Shown in pieces: positions 1 through 9,030 of a DNA stretch of 64,000 nucleotides (position 1 is its first letter; each line of letters starts with the position of its first letter). This DNA comes from Sphingomonas natans (lineage in GTDB: Bacteria; Pseudomonadota; Alphaproteobacteria; Sphingomonadales; Sphingomonadaceae): contig NZ_JAUOTP010000003.1 in NCBI RefSeq assembly GCF_030546695.1, positions 62,001-126,000 of the forward strand, in the 5' to 3' direction. A program made the position numbers and the translations under genes. The notes under the pieces were generated by a model, which saw only the letters and a list, made by a program, of their open reading frames with translations, did no database searches and had not been told where the DNA came from.

Positions 1-454
1 CCACGATCCGCGCGCGATCGCCGCCATGCGCCGCACCGTTTTCGCGCAGCCAGTCGACCGCGAGGCCCACATCTTCACCTCCCGCCGGCCAGCCATGATC
101 GGGCGCCAGGCGGTAGTTCATTACCGCGCCCAGCATCCCGTTTCGGGCCGCCCACCGCGCGGCATGAGCATTGAAAGGATGATCCACGCTGCTTTTCTCG
201 CCGCGCAGAAAGCCGCCGCCATGCACCCAGAGCAACACGGGAACGGGACCGTCCCTGCTGACCGGTGCATAGAGATCGAGACGCTGTCGGGAATGATCGC
301 CATATTCGATATCAGCGGCATGGACCGGCTGCGCGGCGGCGAGGTGGCCCTGTTCCTCGCGGAACAGGGCATAGACCGCCGCCAGTACATCGGGCCCGAG
401 CCGCCGGCCTAGCCCGGCTATTGCTGTCCGTTCGGCGGCCGGTTGCATTGTCAT
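1..454 (-). CDS. alpha/beta hydrolase (esterase/lipase family), 3' end cut by window edge
   Basis: The reading frame stays open from the ATG at 454 to the window edge, giving about 151 residues. It contains LLWVHGGGFLRGEK, the HGGG oxyanion-hole motif of the hormone-sensitive-lipase/carboxylesterase group, followed by MNYRLAPDHGWPAGGEDV, the usual second conserved block. The nucleophile GxSxG and the Asp/His residues lie beyond the edge. An alternative ATG at 448 is possible. It starts 17 bp after the TonB receptor stop on the same strand, so it is probably the last visible gene of the aromatic-catabolism operon, where an ester or lactone hydrolase would fit. Substrate unknown. Confidence 0.85.
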   Translation of the reverse strand, partial: MTMQPAAERTAIAGLGRRLGPDVLAAVYALFREEQGHLAAAQPVHAADIEYGDHSRQRLDLYAPVSRDGPVPVLLWVHGGGFLRGEKSSVDHPFNAHAARWAARNGMLGAVMNYRLAPDHGWPAGGEDVGLAVDWLRENGAAHGGDRARIV

Positions 455-471
455 GGCTCGATCCCCGGCTG

Positions 472-2772
472 TCAGAATTTGGCGTCGAGGCTCAGGCCGA
501 TCTGCCGGAACGATTGCGGGCCATAGATCGCGCCGACGTTGGTCGCCCCGCCATATGGAAATGAGCTCTGCATGAGCTGCGGCTCGTGCTGATTGAACAG
601 GTTTCGCGCGAACACCGCCACCTGATAGCGATCGTCTTCGGTCCGCACGCCGAGGCGGCCGCCAACCGTCCAGTGCGCGCGGTAGGTCGTCTCCGCGAGC
701 GAGTTGGCCTCGTAACGGATGCGTGACTTCCAGACCGTATCGCCGGCGAGGAAGCCCTTGAAGCCGTTCGCCACGAGATGCTCATATTCACCCGAGAAGG
801 TGAATTTGTACTTCGGCGCATAAGCGAGCTGGGTGCCGCCGATATTGGTGCCATCCGTGCCAATATAGCTGCCGGGATACGTCGCCTTGGCGAGGATGAA
901 GCCGGTATTGATGGACAAATCCCGCGTCACGCGCCCGAACAGATTGATCTCGGCGCCGCGGGATTTCACGCCGTCGATATTGTTCTGCACGCAGGAGATC
1001 GCCGCCGTCGCCGGATCGGTAGTGCACGACTGCGCCTGGAAATCCTTGATCTTCGTATAGAAGACGTTGAGATCCGCGACCCAGCCGCCGAACAACGTCG
1101 TCTTGAGGCCTGCCTCATAGGCGGTCGGGATCTCTGGCTGCACGACATAAGGCACTGCCGGCAGAGCAGGCGTGGCGATCTGGCCACCCTTGAAACCGCG
1201 CGACGCGGTTGCGTAGACCATCGTCCGGTTGGCGAGATCATATTGCGCGCCGAAGCGATAGGATATTTTCCCGGTACTGAGCTCCTGCCGGTAGAACGGG
1301 CTTGCCGGGGTATCGAGGCTGGTCCGATTGAGCGCCAGCTTCGCGCTTGTATAGCGCCCGCCCGCAATCAGCCGGGCCTTCGACGTCAGGTGGATCGTAC
1401 CCTGACCGAAGACCGACAGGGATTCGTCCAGGATACGATCGAACGCCCCCAGATTGCGCGCGACCGGGATCACGACCCCGGGCGCGGGGACGATTGAGAC
1501 GCTCAGCGATTCCGGATCGCGATTCTGGATCTGGCGCGAGAAGAAGGTGCCGGCCGTATATTCGAGGAACTGGCTGGCCGGCGACGAGATGCGAAACTCC
1601 TGCGTGAACAGGCTGATCCGCCGGTTGACCGGGCCGTTGGCCACCTGCAGCTCGAGCGGATCGGCGCGGAACACGTTCGTCGCCGATCCGAGGCCGGTTT
1701 CTCTGGCCTCACGATAGGCGGTGATCGACGTCAGCGTGAACGGCTCCGCCTCGTAATCCGCCTGGAACGAGCCGCCATAGCTTTTAAAGCGCCCTGTATA
1801 GCTCTGGCTCGTGCAATAGTCCCGATTGCCTTCGCGGGCGGTGACGCCGCAACTGGCGAGGCGGGCGGTGATGCCGCGCGTATCGGGCACGGCACCGAAG
1901 ATCAGGCCGGGCCCGCCCGTGCTCACGAAGGTGAAGAAGTCGCCGCCATTCTCCGTCTTGGTCTTGCTGTAGTCGCCGATCAGGTTGAAGGTCAGCCGAT
2001 CACCCGGCCGCCACAGCAGGCGCGCGCGACCGCCATAGCGGTTGGTGTCGTTCAGCGTATCGCCCGTCGCGTTGCGATTGGGACCCTGGCGCAGATTGCC
2101 GAAACCGGAAACGCGCAGCGCGGCATCGGTCGTGATCGGCACGTTGACGACGCCTTGGACGATCTGGTTGCCATATTGCGAACCAGCGGTTCCGGCATCC
2201 GATAGCTCGGTGCGGACGCGCGCGCTGAAGCCCGAAGGATCGGGCGCGTTCGTGGTGATGTTGATGACGCCCGCGGAGGTCGTCAGGCCGAAGAGCGTGC
2301 CCTGCGGCCCCTTCAGCACTTCGATGCGGCCGACGTCGAACAGATCGGAGATGTTGGCGTTGCCCTGGCTGACCTGATCGACGACGATGCCGACCGAGGC
2401 GACGGCGCCGGCCGAGAAGGTCTGCGTGCCGAGCCCGCGCAGCGAGCCACCGCCGCCCGTATTCTGCCCGGGCGCCTGCTGCACTTCGAGGCTCGGCGAG
2501 ATGCGCGAGAGATCGTTGACGGTGTTGACCTGCTGACGTTCGAGCTGCGCCTGACTGGCGACGGTGATCGAGATCGGCACGTCGACGACGCGCTCCTGCC
2601 GCCGCTGGGCTGTGACGACGATGTCACCGGCCTGCTGTTCGGTCATGTCGGTGCCGCCCTGCGCCGCGTTCGACGCTGCGGCTGGCGTAGCGGATGCATC
2701 CTGCGCCATGGCGGGCGTGGACAATGCGATAAGACTGGCGGTGCCGATCATTGCGGAAAGCTTCGTCTTCAT
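472..2772 (-). CDS. TonB-dependent outer-membrane receptor
   Basis: 766 residues. A cleavable signal peptide (MKTKLSAMIGTASLIAL...AMAQ) is followed by a TonB-box region DIVVTAQRRQERVVDVPISI, a plug domain (about residues 60-180, with IEVLKGPQGTLFGL) and a 22-strand barrel ending in the aromatic LSLDAKF. The ATG at 2772 was chosen because it begins the signal peptide and has AGGAGG 7 nt upstream; the frame stays open farther upstream only inside the preceding gene. It lies 26 bp after the FAH-family gene, so it is co-transcribed with the catabolic enzymes and probably imports their substrate. The family is the sphingomonad/caulobacter receptor type that takes up diverse organic molecules as well as siderophores. 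The ligand is inferred only from context. Confidence 0.93.
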   Translation of the reverse strand: MKTKLSAMIGTASLIALSTPAMAQDASATPAAASNAAQGGTDMTEQQAGDIVVTAQRRQERVVDVPISITVASQAQLERQQVNTVNDLSRISPSLEVQQAPGQNTGGGGSLRGLGTQTFSAGAVASVGIVVDQVSQGNANISDLFDVGRIEVLKGPQGTLFGLTTSAGVINITTNAPDPSGFSARVRTELSDAGTAGSQYGNQIVQGVVNVPITTDAALRVSGFGNLRQGPNRNATGDTLNDTNRYGGRARLLWRPGDRLTFNLIGDYSKTKTENGGDFFTFVSTGGPGLIFGAVPDTRGITARLASCGVTAREGNRDYCTSQSYTGRFKSYGGSFQADYEAEPFTLTSITAYREARETGLGSATNVFRADPLELQVANGPVNRRISLFTQEFRISSPASQFLEYTAGTFFSRQIQNRDPESLSVSIVPAPGVVIPVARNLGAFDRILDESLSVFGQGTIHLTSKARLIAGGRYTSAKLALNRTSLDTPASPFYRQELSTGKISYRFGAQYDLANRTMVYATASRGFKGGQIATPALPAVPYVVQPEIPTAYEAGLKTTLFGGWVADLNVFYTKIKDFQAQSCTTDPATAAISCVQNNIDGVKSRGAEINLFGRVTRDLSINTGFILAKATYPGSYIGTDGTNIGGTQLAYAPKYKFTFSGEYEHLVANGFKGFLAGDTVWKSRIRYEANSLAETTYRAHWTVGGRLGVRTEDDRYQVAVFARNLFNQHEPQLMQSSFPYGGATNVGAIYGPQSFRQIGLSLDAKF

Positions 2773-2798
2773 GTCATCCCTCCTGCTATTTTGTGATT

Positions 2799-3635
2799 TT
2801 ATTGTTCGTCGATGATCCGATTGGTGAGCGTGCCGATAGGGCCGATGTCGATTTCGATCCTGTCGCCGGCCTTCATCCAGACCGGTGGCTGACGCTTGGC
2901 GCCAACCCCTCCGGGCGTACCCGTGGCGATCACGTCCCCCGGTGAGAGCGGAGTGAATGCGGAGACGTAGGCGATGATGTCGGCGATCGAGAAGATCATC
3001 TCGCCGACCGGCTGATCCTGCATCACCGTGCCGTTCAGCCGCGAGACGACGCGCACCCCCAGAAGATCGCCTGCCTCGTCCGGCGAGACGAGCCACGGGC
3101 CGAAGCCGCCGGTCGCCGGGAAGTTCTTGCCCGGTGCGAACTGCGTGGTGTGCCACTGCCAGTCGCGCACCGATGCATCGTTGAAGCAGGCGTAACCCGC
3201 GACATGATCAAGCGCATCGCCCGCCGCGATTGCGCGTCCGCCTCTGCCGATCACCACCGCCAATTCCGCTTCGTAATCGAGATCGGTCGAGGCGCGCGGC
3301 CGCACGATCGGCTGGCCGTCCGCGACCAGAGTATCGGCAAAGCGCGTGAAGATGGAGGGGTGGGCGACCTTGGCGCGCCCGGTCTCCTGCCGGTGGCTCT
3401 CGTAATTGTGGCCGACGCACAGGATCTTCCCCGGATTGGGAATGACCGGAAGAAGCAAGGCGTCGGCCAGTGCAACCCGCGCCTTCCCCGAGAGCGAGGC
3501 CAAAGCCTGCGCGGCGATTGCGGACTTCAGATCCACAGGCGCGCCCGGCGCGGCGCCCAGATCCACGATCTGATCGCCCTCGATCCGGCCGTAGCTGGCG
3601 GTGCCGTCGGTCCGGCGGAAGCTGACATAGCGCAT
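2799..3635 (-). CDS. fumarylacetoacetate hydrolase family protein
   Basis: 278 residues. The FAH fold is recognised from CVGHNYESHRQE (residues 73-84), the metal-binding acidic set YEAELAVVIG (E122, E124) with a further acid near D153, and the C-terminal VIATGTPGGVGAKR. The superfamily includes fumarylpyruvate and acylpyruvate hydrolases, 2-hydroxypentadienoate hydratases and decarboxylases that work on ring-fission products using Mg2+ or Mn2+. It sits 11 bp after the VOC dioxygenase gene and 26 bp before the TonB receptor, so it probably processes the product of ring cleavage. Whether it is a hydrolase or a hydratase cannot be decided from sequence alone. Confidence 0.9.
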   Translation of the reverse strand: MRYVSFRRTDGTASYGRIEGDQIVDLGAAPGAPVDLKSAIAAQALASLSGKARVALADALLLPVIPNPGKILCVGHNYESHRQETGRAKVAHPSIFTRFADTLVADGQPIVRPRASTDLDYEAELAVVIGRGGRAIAAGDALDHVAGYACFNDASVRDWQWHTTQFAPGKNFPATGGFGPWLVSPDEAGDLLGVRVVSRLNGTVMQDQPVGEMIFSIADIIAYVSAFTPLSPGDVIATGTPGGVGAKRQPPVWMKAGDRIEIDIGPIGTLTNRIIDEQ

Positions 3636-3646
3636 GGAATCTGTCC

Positions 3647-4543
3647 TCAGGCAGCGGTGGTGGCGAGCGGGGCAGCCACCCAGTCGCGATGAAAGCGGAA
3701 GCGCTGTTCGGCCTCGCGCAGCGCGGCATTGTCCTTCTCGGACAAGCCCCAGTGATCGATCCGGTTTTCGGGCCAGGTCCAGTCCTCGGGCGCGCCGACC
3801 TTATAGTCGTCGGCGACCTTCTCGACGGCGGTCGAAAATTCCACGACGGCGCCGAACGGGGCGATGAAGTAAGCGAAGACATTTGCCCCCGGGCCGTGCC
3901 GTCCCGGCCCCCAGGCCGGCGCCATCTTCTGATCGCGAAGACGGCCGATCCCCCGGAAGACGGCGTCGATATCCGCCATCTCGAACGCGATGTGGTTGAG
4001 CGACGAAAAGCCGGCGCGCGCGAAGGCGGTGCTGTGATGCGAATCGTTGCAGCGGACGAACACCATCGCCTTCGTCCGATCGGACACTTGGAAGCCGAGC
4101 ACCCGTTCCGCGACATCGCCGGCAGCCTCGGCATCGGCGGCGTTCAGCACCACGTGGGTCAGCTTCACGGGCAGATCGCGCCCGTCGAGCGGCTCCGCCT
4201 CCGCGCTACCCGCGAGGAAGCGGAACAAAACACCTTCGGGCAGCTCGACGATCAGGCCATGTCCGCCGCCCGGATCTTCCGACACCACTGGCTTCGCGGC
4301 CAACCCGCTTTCCGCGACGCGCTTCTGCAGCGAAGCGAGTTCAGTCTCCTCGCACAGGAAGGTCGTCGAGCGGACGCCTTCTTGGCCCTCCTCCAACGCG
4401 ACGAGATAGGGGTGCGTCCCCGATCCGCGCAGATAGTGCGTAGTACCGCGCTGCTCGGCAGGCGCCATGCCCCAGATATCGGTCAGGAAGGCTGCGGCCT
4501 TCGCCGCGTCCGGTGTGATCAGTTCGATGCTGCGCAGCTTCAT
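3647..4543 (-). CDS. VOC-superfamily extradiol-type dioxygenase
   Basis: 298 residues in two vicinal-oxygen-chelate modules (about 1-115 and 122-240) plus a C-terminal tail. The candidate Fe(II) ligands of the type I extradiol dioxygenases are in the second module: H130 (VKLTHVVLN), H184 (SLNHIAFEM) and E235 (GAVVEFST). The first module has lost the metal set, as in the two-domain dioxygenases. The ATG overlaps the stop of the upstream gene by four bases (ATGA), so translation is coupled. With the flavin hydroxylase two genes upstream, the most likely role is meta-cleavage of a catechol-type intermediate. Other VOC activities such as hydroxyphenylpyruvate-type chemistry are less likely but not excluded. 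Confidence 0.85.
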   Translation of the reverse strand: MKLRSIELITPDAAKAAAFLTDIWGMAPAEQRGTTHYLRGSGTHPYLVALEEGQEGVRSTTFLCEETELASLQKRVAESGLAAKPVVSEDPGGGHGLIVELPEGVLFRFLAGSAEAEPLDGRDLPVKLTHVVLNAADAEAAGDVAERVLGFQVSDRTKAMVFVRCNDSHHSTAFARAGFSSLNHIAFEMADIDAVFRGIGRLRDQKMAPAWGPGRHGPGANVFAYFIAPFGAVVEFSTAVEKVADDYKVGAPEDWTWPENRIDHWGLSEKDNAALREAEQRFRFHRDWVAAPLATTAA

Positions 4544-4965
4544 GCTTCGGCTCCGTGAGATAGGGCGGCGATGCCCGCCATGGCGCAGGCTTCGTCCTGA
4601 TCTGGGGTATCGCCGCTAACCCCGATCGCGCCGATGATCGCGCCGGCTTCATCGCGGAGCAGCACGCCGCCCGGCGAAAGCGCCAATTGCCCGCCCGTCG
4701 CGATCGCGACCGAGGTGAAGAAGGCAGGATTGCCGGCAGCGCGCACGGCGATCTCGCGCGTATCCGCGCCCATGCCGAGCGCGCCCATCGCCTTGGCGCG
4801 GGCGATGTCGAAGCGGAACAGGCTGGCGCCGTCTTCGCGCGCGAACGCCAACGGATGCCCGCCCGCGTCGAGCACGATGATACCGAGTGGCTTCGCTTCC
4901 CGCTCGCGCGCATCGGCAAGCGCGGCAGTCAGAATGATGTGCGCGGCGGCGAGGTTCAGGATCAT
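4540..4965 (-). CDS. GlcG/HbpS family (DUF336) heme-binding-like protein
   Basis: 141 residues. The DUF336 (GlcG/HbpS) fold shows in PLGIIVLDAGGHPLAFARED, in the central region with DIARAKAMGALGMG, and in GGVLLRDEAGAIIGAIGVSG. Members bind heme or small acids and often sit in aromatic or glycolate catabolic operons without a proven catalytic role. The ATG at 4965 was chosen because it overlaps the preceding stop by four bases. The frame remains open farther upstream only within the hydroxylase gene. Coupled translation on both sides ties it to the hydroxylase and the dioxygenase. It has no signal peptide, so it is cytoplasmic. Confidence 0.88.
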   Translation of the reverse strand: MILNLAAAHIILTAALADAREREAKPLGIIVLDAGGHPLAFAREDGASLFRFDIARAKAMGALGMGADTREIAVRAAGNPAFFTSVAIATGGQLALSPGGVLLRDEAGAIIGAIGVSGDTPDQDEACAMAGIAALSHGAEA

Positions 4966-6509
4966 GCCGCCTCCTCCGCGCGCGCCGGAGAGCCACCCAG
5001 CATCGCGTTCCAGCTCTCGATCAGCGCGCCCACATCGTCGCTCGTCCCGAACACGTAGAAGTCGGGCCGCACCAGCACTGCGCGAACGTCGCGTGTCGTC
5101 AGCCATGCCGCGACCGCCCCCCCGTCACCGAGCTGCGATGCATCGATCACGGGATATGTGGGCAGACGAGACCGTGCGGCCTGCGCCGTCGCCGTATCGA
5201 TCGCGAAAAGCCGCCAGCCGTCGCCCGTCGCGCTGTCCAGCAGCAGCGGCACCCCGTCCCGCTCTATCCACGGCTGGATGAAGCGCTCGCCGGCAGCAGC
5301 GCTGCCGCCCATGACGATCCCGGTGCCGATGGCGGGGATGAGGTCGGCGGCCGTGCTGTGGCTCGCCGCGCGAGCCGCTTCGCGCATCGCTTTGTCGCGC
5401 GCGGCGGCGGCGTCCGTGTCCAGCATGCAGATGTAGCGGCCCGCCGCCACCGCCGCTGAGATCACCGCGCGGACATGCGGATCGCGCTCGGGCTGGTAGG
5501 TGTCGAGGATCGACGGCGCGGCGACGCCGTTCGCCACCATCGCCAGCTTCCAGGAGAGATTGGCGACATCGCGCAGCCCGTGACACATGCCCTGGCCGAA
5601 GAAGGGCGGCGTCTGATGTGCGGCATCGCCCGCCAAGAACACGCGGCCAACCTGCCAGCGTTCCGCAATCAATCCGTGAAACCGGTACGTGGCGGCGCGC
5701 GTGATGCGGTGTGGCACGCCCGCCAGCCAGGGCGCGACCAATGCAGAGACGACACCCGGCTGCATCATGGCCTCGTCATCCTCGCCGGGCAGCAGCATGA
5801 ACTCCCAGCGACGATGATTGCCGCGCCCCGGCACGATCGTCGCGGGGCGGCGCGGATCGCACATCATCACGGAAAGATGCTGCAGATCGGCCGCCTCTGG
5901 CACGCCGGTCAGATCGGGAAAGCGCACGTCACCGTCGACTTCCGCGTCCACCACCAGCCACGGCTCTTCGAAATCGAGATCTTCGAGAGCGACGTTCAGC
6001 GCCTTGCGCACGGCCGATCGCGCGCCATCGCAGGCGATCACCCAACGCGCGCGCACCGACTGCGCGTCCGCCGCATCACCCAAAGCCAGCGTGACCCCGT
6101 CCGCATCCTGCGTCAGCCCGCGCAGCTCGCTGCCAAATCGCAGGTCCACATTGGGAAACCGGTCCAGCGCCCTGCGCAGATGCGCTTCCAGCTCGGGCTG
6201 ATAGAAGAAATAGTCGTTAGACCAGCCGAATGGCCGCGGCTGGCCGACCGTGCCCATGTAGCGGATCACGCCATGATCGGCACCGATATGCAGATGCCCC
6301 GCCGTATCGCGCATGTCCGGCAGGATCCGATCGATCACGCCAGCCGACTGGAACAATCGCAGCATCTCATGATCGAGATGCACGGCGCGCGGCAACGGAA
6401 AGGGCGCCGCCTCGCGCTCCACGACCAAAGTTGCGAGCCCGGCCTTGCCGAGCAAATTGGCAGCCAGCGCGCCCACGGGGCCGCAGCCGATGATTGCCAC
6501 ATCGTACAT
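4962..6509 (-). CDS. FAD-dependent aromatic hydroxylase, MhpA-like (class A flavin monooxygenase)
   Basis: 515 residues. The Rossmann motif GCGPVG lies at residues 8-13, the DG motif in WVIACDGARSAVRKAL, and the FAD-ribityl GD motif in VFLAGDAAHQTPPFFGQGMC. This is the 3-(3-hydroxyphenyl)propionate hydroxylase/phenol 2-monooxygenase lineage, including a C-terminal thioredoxin-like region (about residues 405-500). The enzyme probably uses NAD(P)H and O2 to hydroxylate a phenolic ring to a catechol. It is followed by the DUF336 gene with a four-base overlap and preceded by the amidohydrolase at 23 bp. The true substrate is not readable. MhpA proper would be followed by MhpB, an LigB-type enzyme, whereas here a VOC-type dioxygenase takes that place. 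Confidence 0.9.
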   Translation of the reverse strand: MYDVAIIGCGPVGALAANLLGKAGLATLVVEREAAPFPLPRAVHLDHEMLRLFQSAGVIDRILPDMRDTAGHLHIGADHGVIRYMGTVGQPRPFGWSNDYFFYQPELEAHLRRALDRFPNVDLRFGSELRGLTQDADGVTLALGDAADAQSVRARWVIACDGARSAVRKALNVALEDLDFEEPWLVVDAEVDGDVRFPDLTGVPEAADLQHLSVMMCDPRRPATIVPGRGNHRRWEFMLLPGEDDEAMMQPGVVSALVAPWLAGVPHRITRAATYRFHGLIAERWQVGRVFLAGDAAHQTPPFFGQGMCHGLRDVANLSWKLAMVANGVAAPSILDTYQPERDPHVRAVISAAVAAGRYICMLDTDAAAARDKAMREAARAASHSTAADLIPAIGTGIVMGGSAAAGERFIQPWIERDGVPLLLDSATGDGWRLFAIDTATAQAARSRLPTYPVIDASQLGDGGAVAAWLTTRDVRAVLVRPDFYVFGTSDDVGALIESWNAMLGGSPARAEEAA

Positions 6510-6532
6510 CAGATCAGCCTTGGTCGAATGGT

Positions 6533-7780
6533 TCAGGCGATGGCGAGCGCGGGTTCCGGCGCCTTGTGAAGGCGGCCTCCCTGCATGATCATCGCCAGCT
6601 TGGTTTTGTCCTGCAGGATCGAGACGTTGATCGTCGGATCGCCATCTACGAGCAGCAGGTCGGCGAGATAGCCGGGCTTCACGAGGCCCAATTCGTCCCC
6701 CATCTGCATCAGCTCGCCGCCGAGCTTCGTTGCCGCCACCAGCGCTTCAGTGGGCGTGCACTCGAACAGGTCCACGAAATGCTGAAGATCGCGCGCGTTG
6801 CGGCCATTGGGATTGAACGGAAAGCCGTAATCGCCGCCCGGCAGCACGCGCACGCCGCGGCGGCGCAGCTCAGGGATCATCCGCCTGGCATTGGCGATGA
6901 CGGGTTTGGCCATCTCCTTCATCGAGCTCATGTCGATGTGCGGCGGCGGCGTGGCCTCCAGCGTGCCCACGATCACACCGATCGCGGGCGCCATGAAGAT
7001 GCGGTCGCGCTGCGCTTCCAGCATGGCGAGAGCTTCGTCGTCGGCGTAGCTGCAATGGTACAGGACATCGACGCCGCAGCGCAGGGCGATCTTCACGGCC
7101 TCGGCTGCCTGCGTATGCGCGCCGACAAGCATGCCCAGCCGATGCGCTTCGTCGCAGGCGGCGGCCACCTCGTCCTCTTCGTACAGGATGTGCTGCGAAC
7201 TGCCGGGCAGGAGCGCATCCTCGCCCGAGATGACGAGCTTGACGTTGTCGATCCCCCAGTCCTTGCATCGTTGGACGAAGGCCCGCATCGCGTCGGGGCC
7301 CCTCCCCTCCATCGATATCTTCTTGCCGGTCTCGACCCCTTCGGCCGCTTCCGGGCTGCGCTCGATCGTCGACGCGCGCAGGCGGGGGCCGGGCGCCGTG
7401 CCGGCCGCGATCTCGTCGCGAAGCTCCACCTCCAGCGTGTTGCCGAGCGCGCCGGCTGAGAAAGCGCTGGTGAAGCCGTGATCTAGCAGGACGCGGGCAT
7501 TGCGCCATGTCGCGATCCGCATCTCGTCGGGCGGAAGCATGAAGGTGTGATAGATTTTCTCGACCGACGAGCCCCAGGAGAGATGGGCATGCGCCTCGAT
7601 CAGGCCGGGCATCAACATGCGGCCGGCACCAGCGATGACATGATCGCCCTCGCCGGTTTCGAAGCCGGCCGACCCGCGATGGACGGCCGCGACCCGATCG
7701 CCTTCGACGACGACGGTTGCGGCATAAGGCGCGGTCCCGGTACCGTCGAACAGCTGGATGTCACGAAATATATGACGCAT
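6533..7780 (-). CDS. metal-dependent amidohydrolase family protein
   Basis: 415 residues. The first metal motif is H64-x-H66 in GLIEAHAHLSW. A candidate carboxylated lysine lies in DNVKLVISGED, later metal histidines in VGAHTQAAEA and LYHCSYADDEA, and the final aspartate in LPGGDYGFPFNP. It lacks a signal peptide. The family includes prolidases, imidazolonepropionases and aryl-amide or lactone hydrolases. As the first enzyme gene of the operon (103 bp below the LysR gene, 23 bp above the hydroxylase) it may open an amide, carbamate or ester to release the phenolic substrate; this is an inference from order only. Confidence 0.85.
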   Translation of the reverse strand: MRHIFRDIQLFDGTGTAPYAATVVVEGDRVAAVHRGSAGFETGEGDHVIAGAGRMLMPGLIEAHAHLSWGSSVEKIYHTFMLPPDEMRIATWRNARVLLDHGFTSAFSAGALGNTLEVELRDEIAAGTAPGPRLRASTIERSPEAAEGVETGKKISMEGRGPDAMRAFVQRCKDWGIDNVKLVISGEDALLPGSSQHILYEEDEVAAACDEAHRLGMLVGAHTQAAEAVKIALRCGVDVLYHCSYADDEALAMLEAQRDRIFMAPAIGVIVGTLEATPPPHIDMSSMKEMAKPVIANARRMIPELRRRGVRVLPGGDYGFPFNPNGRNARDLQHFVDLFECTPTEALVAATKLGGELMQMGDELGLVKPGYLADLLLVDGDPTINVSILQDKTKLAMIMQGGRLHKAPEPALAIA

Positions 7781-7883
7781 CAGACCCTCTCGTTCGCCGG
7801 CTTTTCCGGTCGCTCGTCGAGCTTATGCGCCTGTCCGCGCAGTCACGTAAAATAATGATTCGTGGCCACACCATAGGTGCAGG

Positions 7884-8768
7884 CTATGGCTGAAGCGCCG
7901 CCAGGAGCATCGCCGCCAGTGGCGAAAGCGGCCGGTCGGCAACGTAGCGCACGCCGACGCTTCGGTTGATCCCGGCGTCGATGATCCGGATGCCGCGCAA
8001 GACGCCGATCGAGAGCTCTGCGGCCGCGACGAGCCGCGGCAAGATGGTAACGCGCGACCCGCCCCGAACGATCGCCTTGGTCGTCAGCAGAGAGTCGCAG
8101 CGGATCACGTCTTGGGGGGTCGGTGCTTCGGTCGCGATGAACAGCGCATCGATATGCCGACGAAAGCCGCCTCTCGCCTCGGGCAGGACCCAACGCATCT
8201 CGCTGGTCGCGCGCAGGGAGATCTCTGCCGGCAGATGGTCATTGGCGCGGCCGACCAGCAGGTCGAAAGGCTCCCGCGCGCATGTTAGCTCTGCGATGCC
8301 AGCCGGGGGCGGCTCCATGCCGGTCGTGACGAGCGCGAGTTCCACCTCCCCCTTCTGCAGCATGCCGACCAGATCGCCGTCCGGCCGTTCCAGCACCTGC
8401 AGCGCGAGCCGGCCGACCTGGCCCTCGATGCGCTTCACCGCCTCGGGTAGAAGGCTGACGAGCGCGCCCGGCGTGCCGCCCACGCGTAACGGCCCGGCCA
8501 CCGCATCACGCGCGTGAAGCACGTCCTCCTTCGCGTGCTGAAGCAGGAGTTCGAGCGCCTCGGCGCGTGCACGAAGCGCCGTCCCGGCAGCCGTAAGCGA
8601 GATGCCACGCCGCCCCCGCTCGAACAGCATGGCTCCTACCGCTCTTTCGAGCTGCGCCATAGCCACGGACACGGAGGGCTGTGAGAGACTTAAGGCGCGG
8701 GCTCCGCCGCTGATCGAATTCTCTCGACAGATTGACAGGAAGATTCGGAGAGAGCGCGGGTCAAGCAT
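7884..8768 (-). CDS. LysR-family transcriptional regulator
   Basis: 294 residues. An N-terminal winged HTH (about residues 4-62, with SISGGARALSLSQPSVSVAM as recognition region) is followed by a type 2 periplasmic-binding-like effector domain. Unlike most LysR genes it is not divergent: it lies upstream of, and in the same direction as, the catabolic operon, separated by 103 bp. It probably senses the pathway substrate or an intermediate and activates the operon, and perhaps also the TonB receptor farther upstream. Confidence 0.9.
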   Translation of the reverse strand: MLDPRSLRIFLSICRENSISGGARALSLSQPSVSVAMAQLERAVGAMLFERGRRGISLTAAGTALRARAEALELLLQHAKEDVLHARDAVAGPLRVGGTPGALVSLLPEAVKRIEGQVGRLALQVLERPDGDLVGMLQKGEVELALVTTGMEPPPAGIAELTCAREPFDLLVGRANDHLPAEISLRATSEMRWVLPEARGGFRRHIDALFIATEAPTPQDVIRCDSLLTTKAIVRGGSRVTILPRLVAAAELSIGVLRGIRIIDAGINRSVGVRYVADRPLSPLAAMLLAALQP

Positions 8769-9030
8769 CGCGCGATCCTAAGCGATGCGCCGCCGGAAAC
8801 CGAGTGCGTCGCCCATCACTGCTTCACTAGAAGCATCCAAAATAGGAATGTTGCCTACCCGTTGTGAATTCGCGGATTGCACTAGCGTATACCCGATGAG
8901 CCGGCCTTCGCGTTTTTCAAAAGCGGGATCCCTTCCTCCTCAGTGCGACGGTGGCAACGCACCGCTGCGCAATGCCCGCCCCTAGGGTGGCCTCCAGCGG
9001 TCGAAGCGGTCGGTTTGCAGGGCGCGGAGA

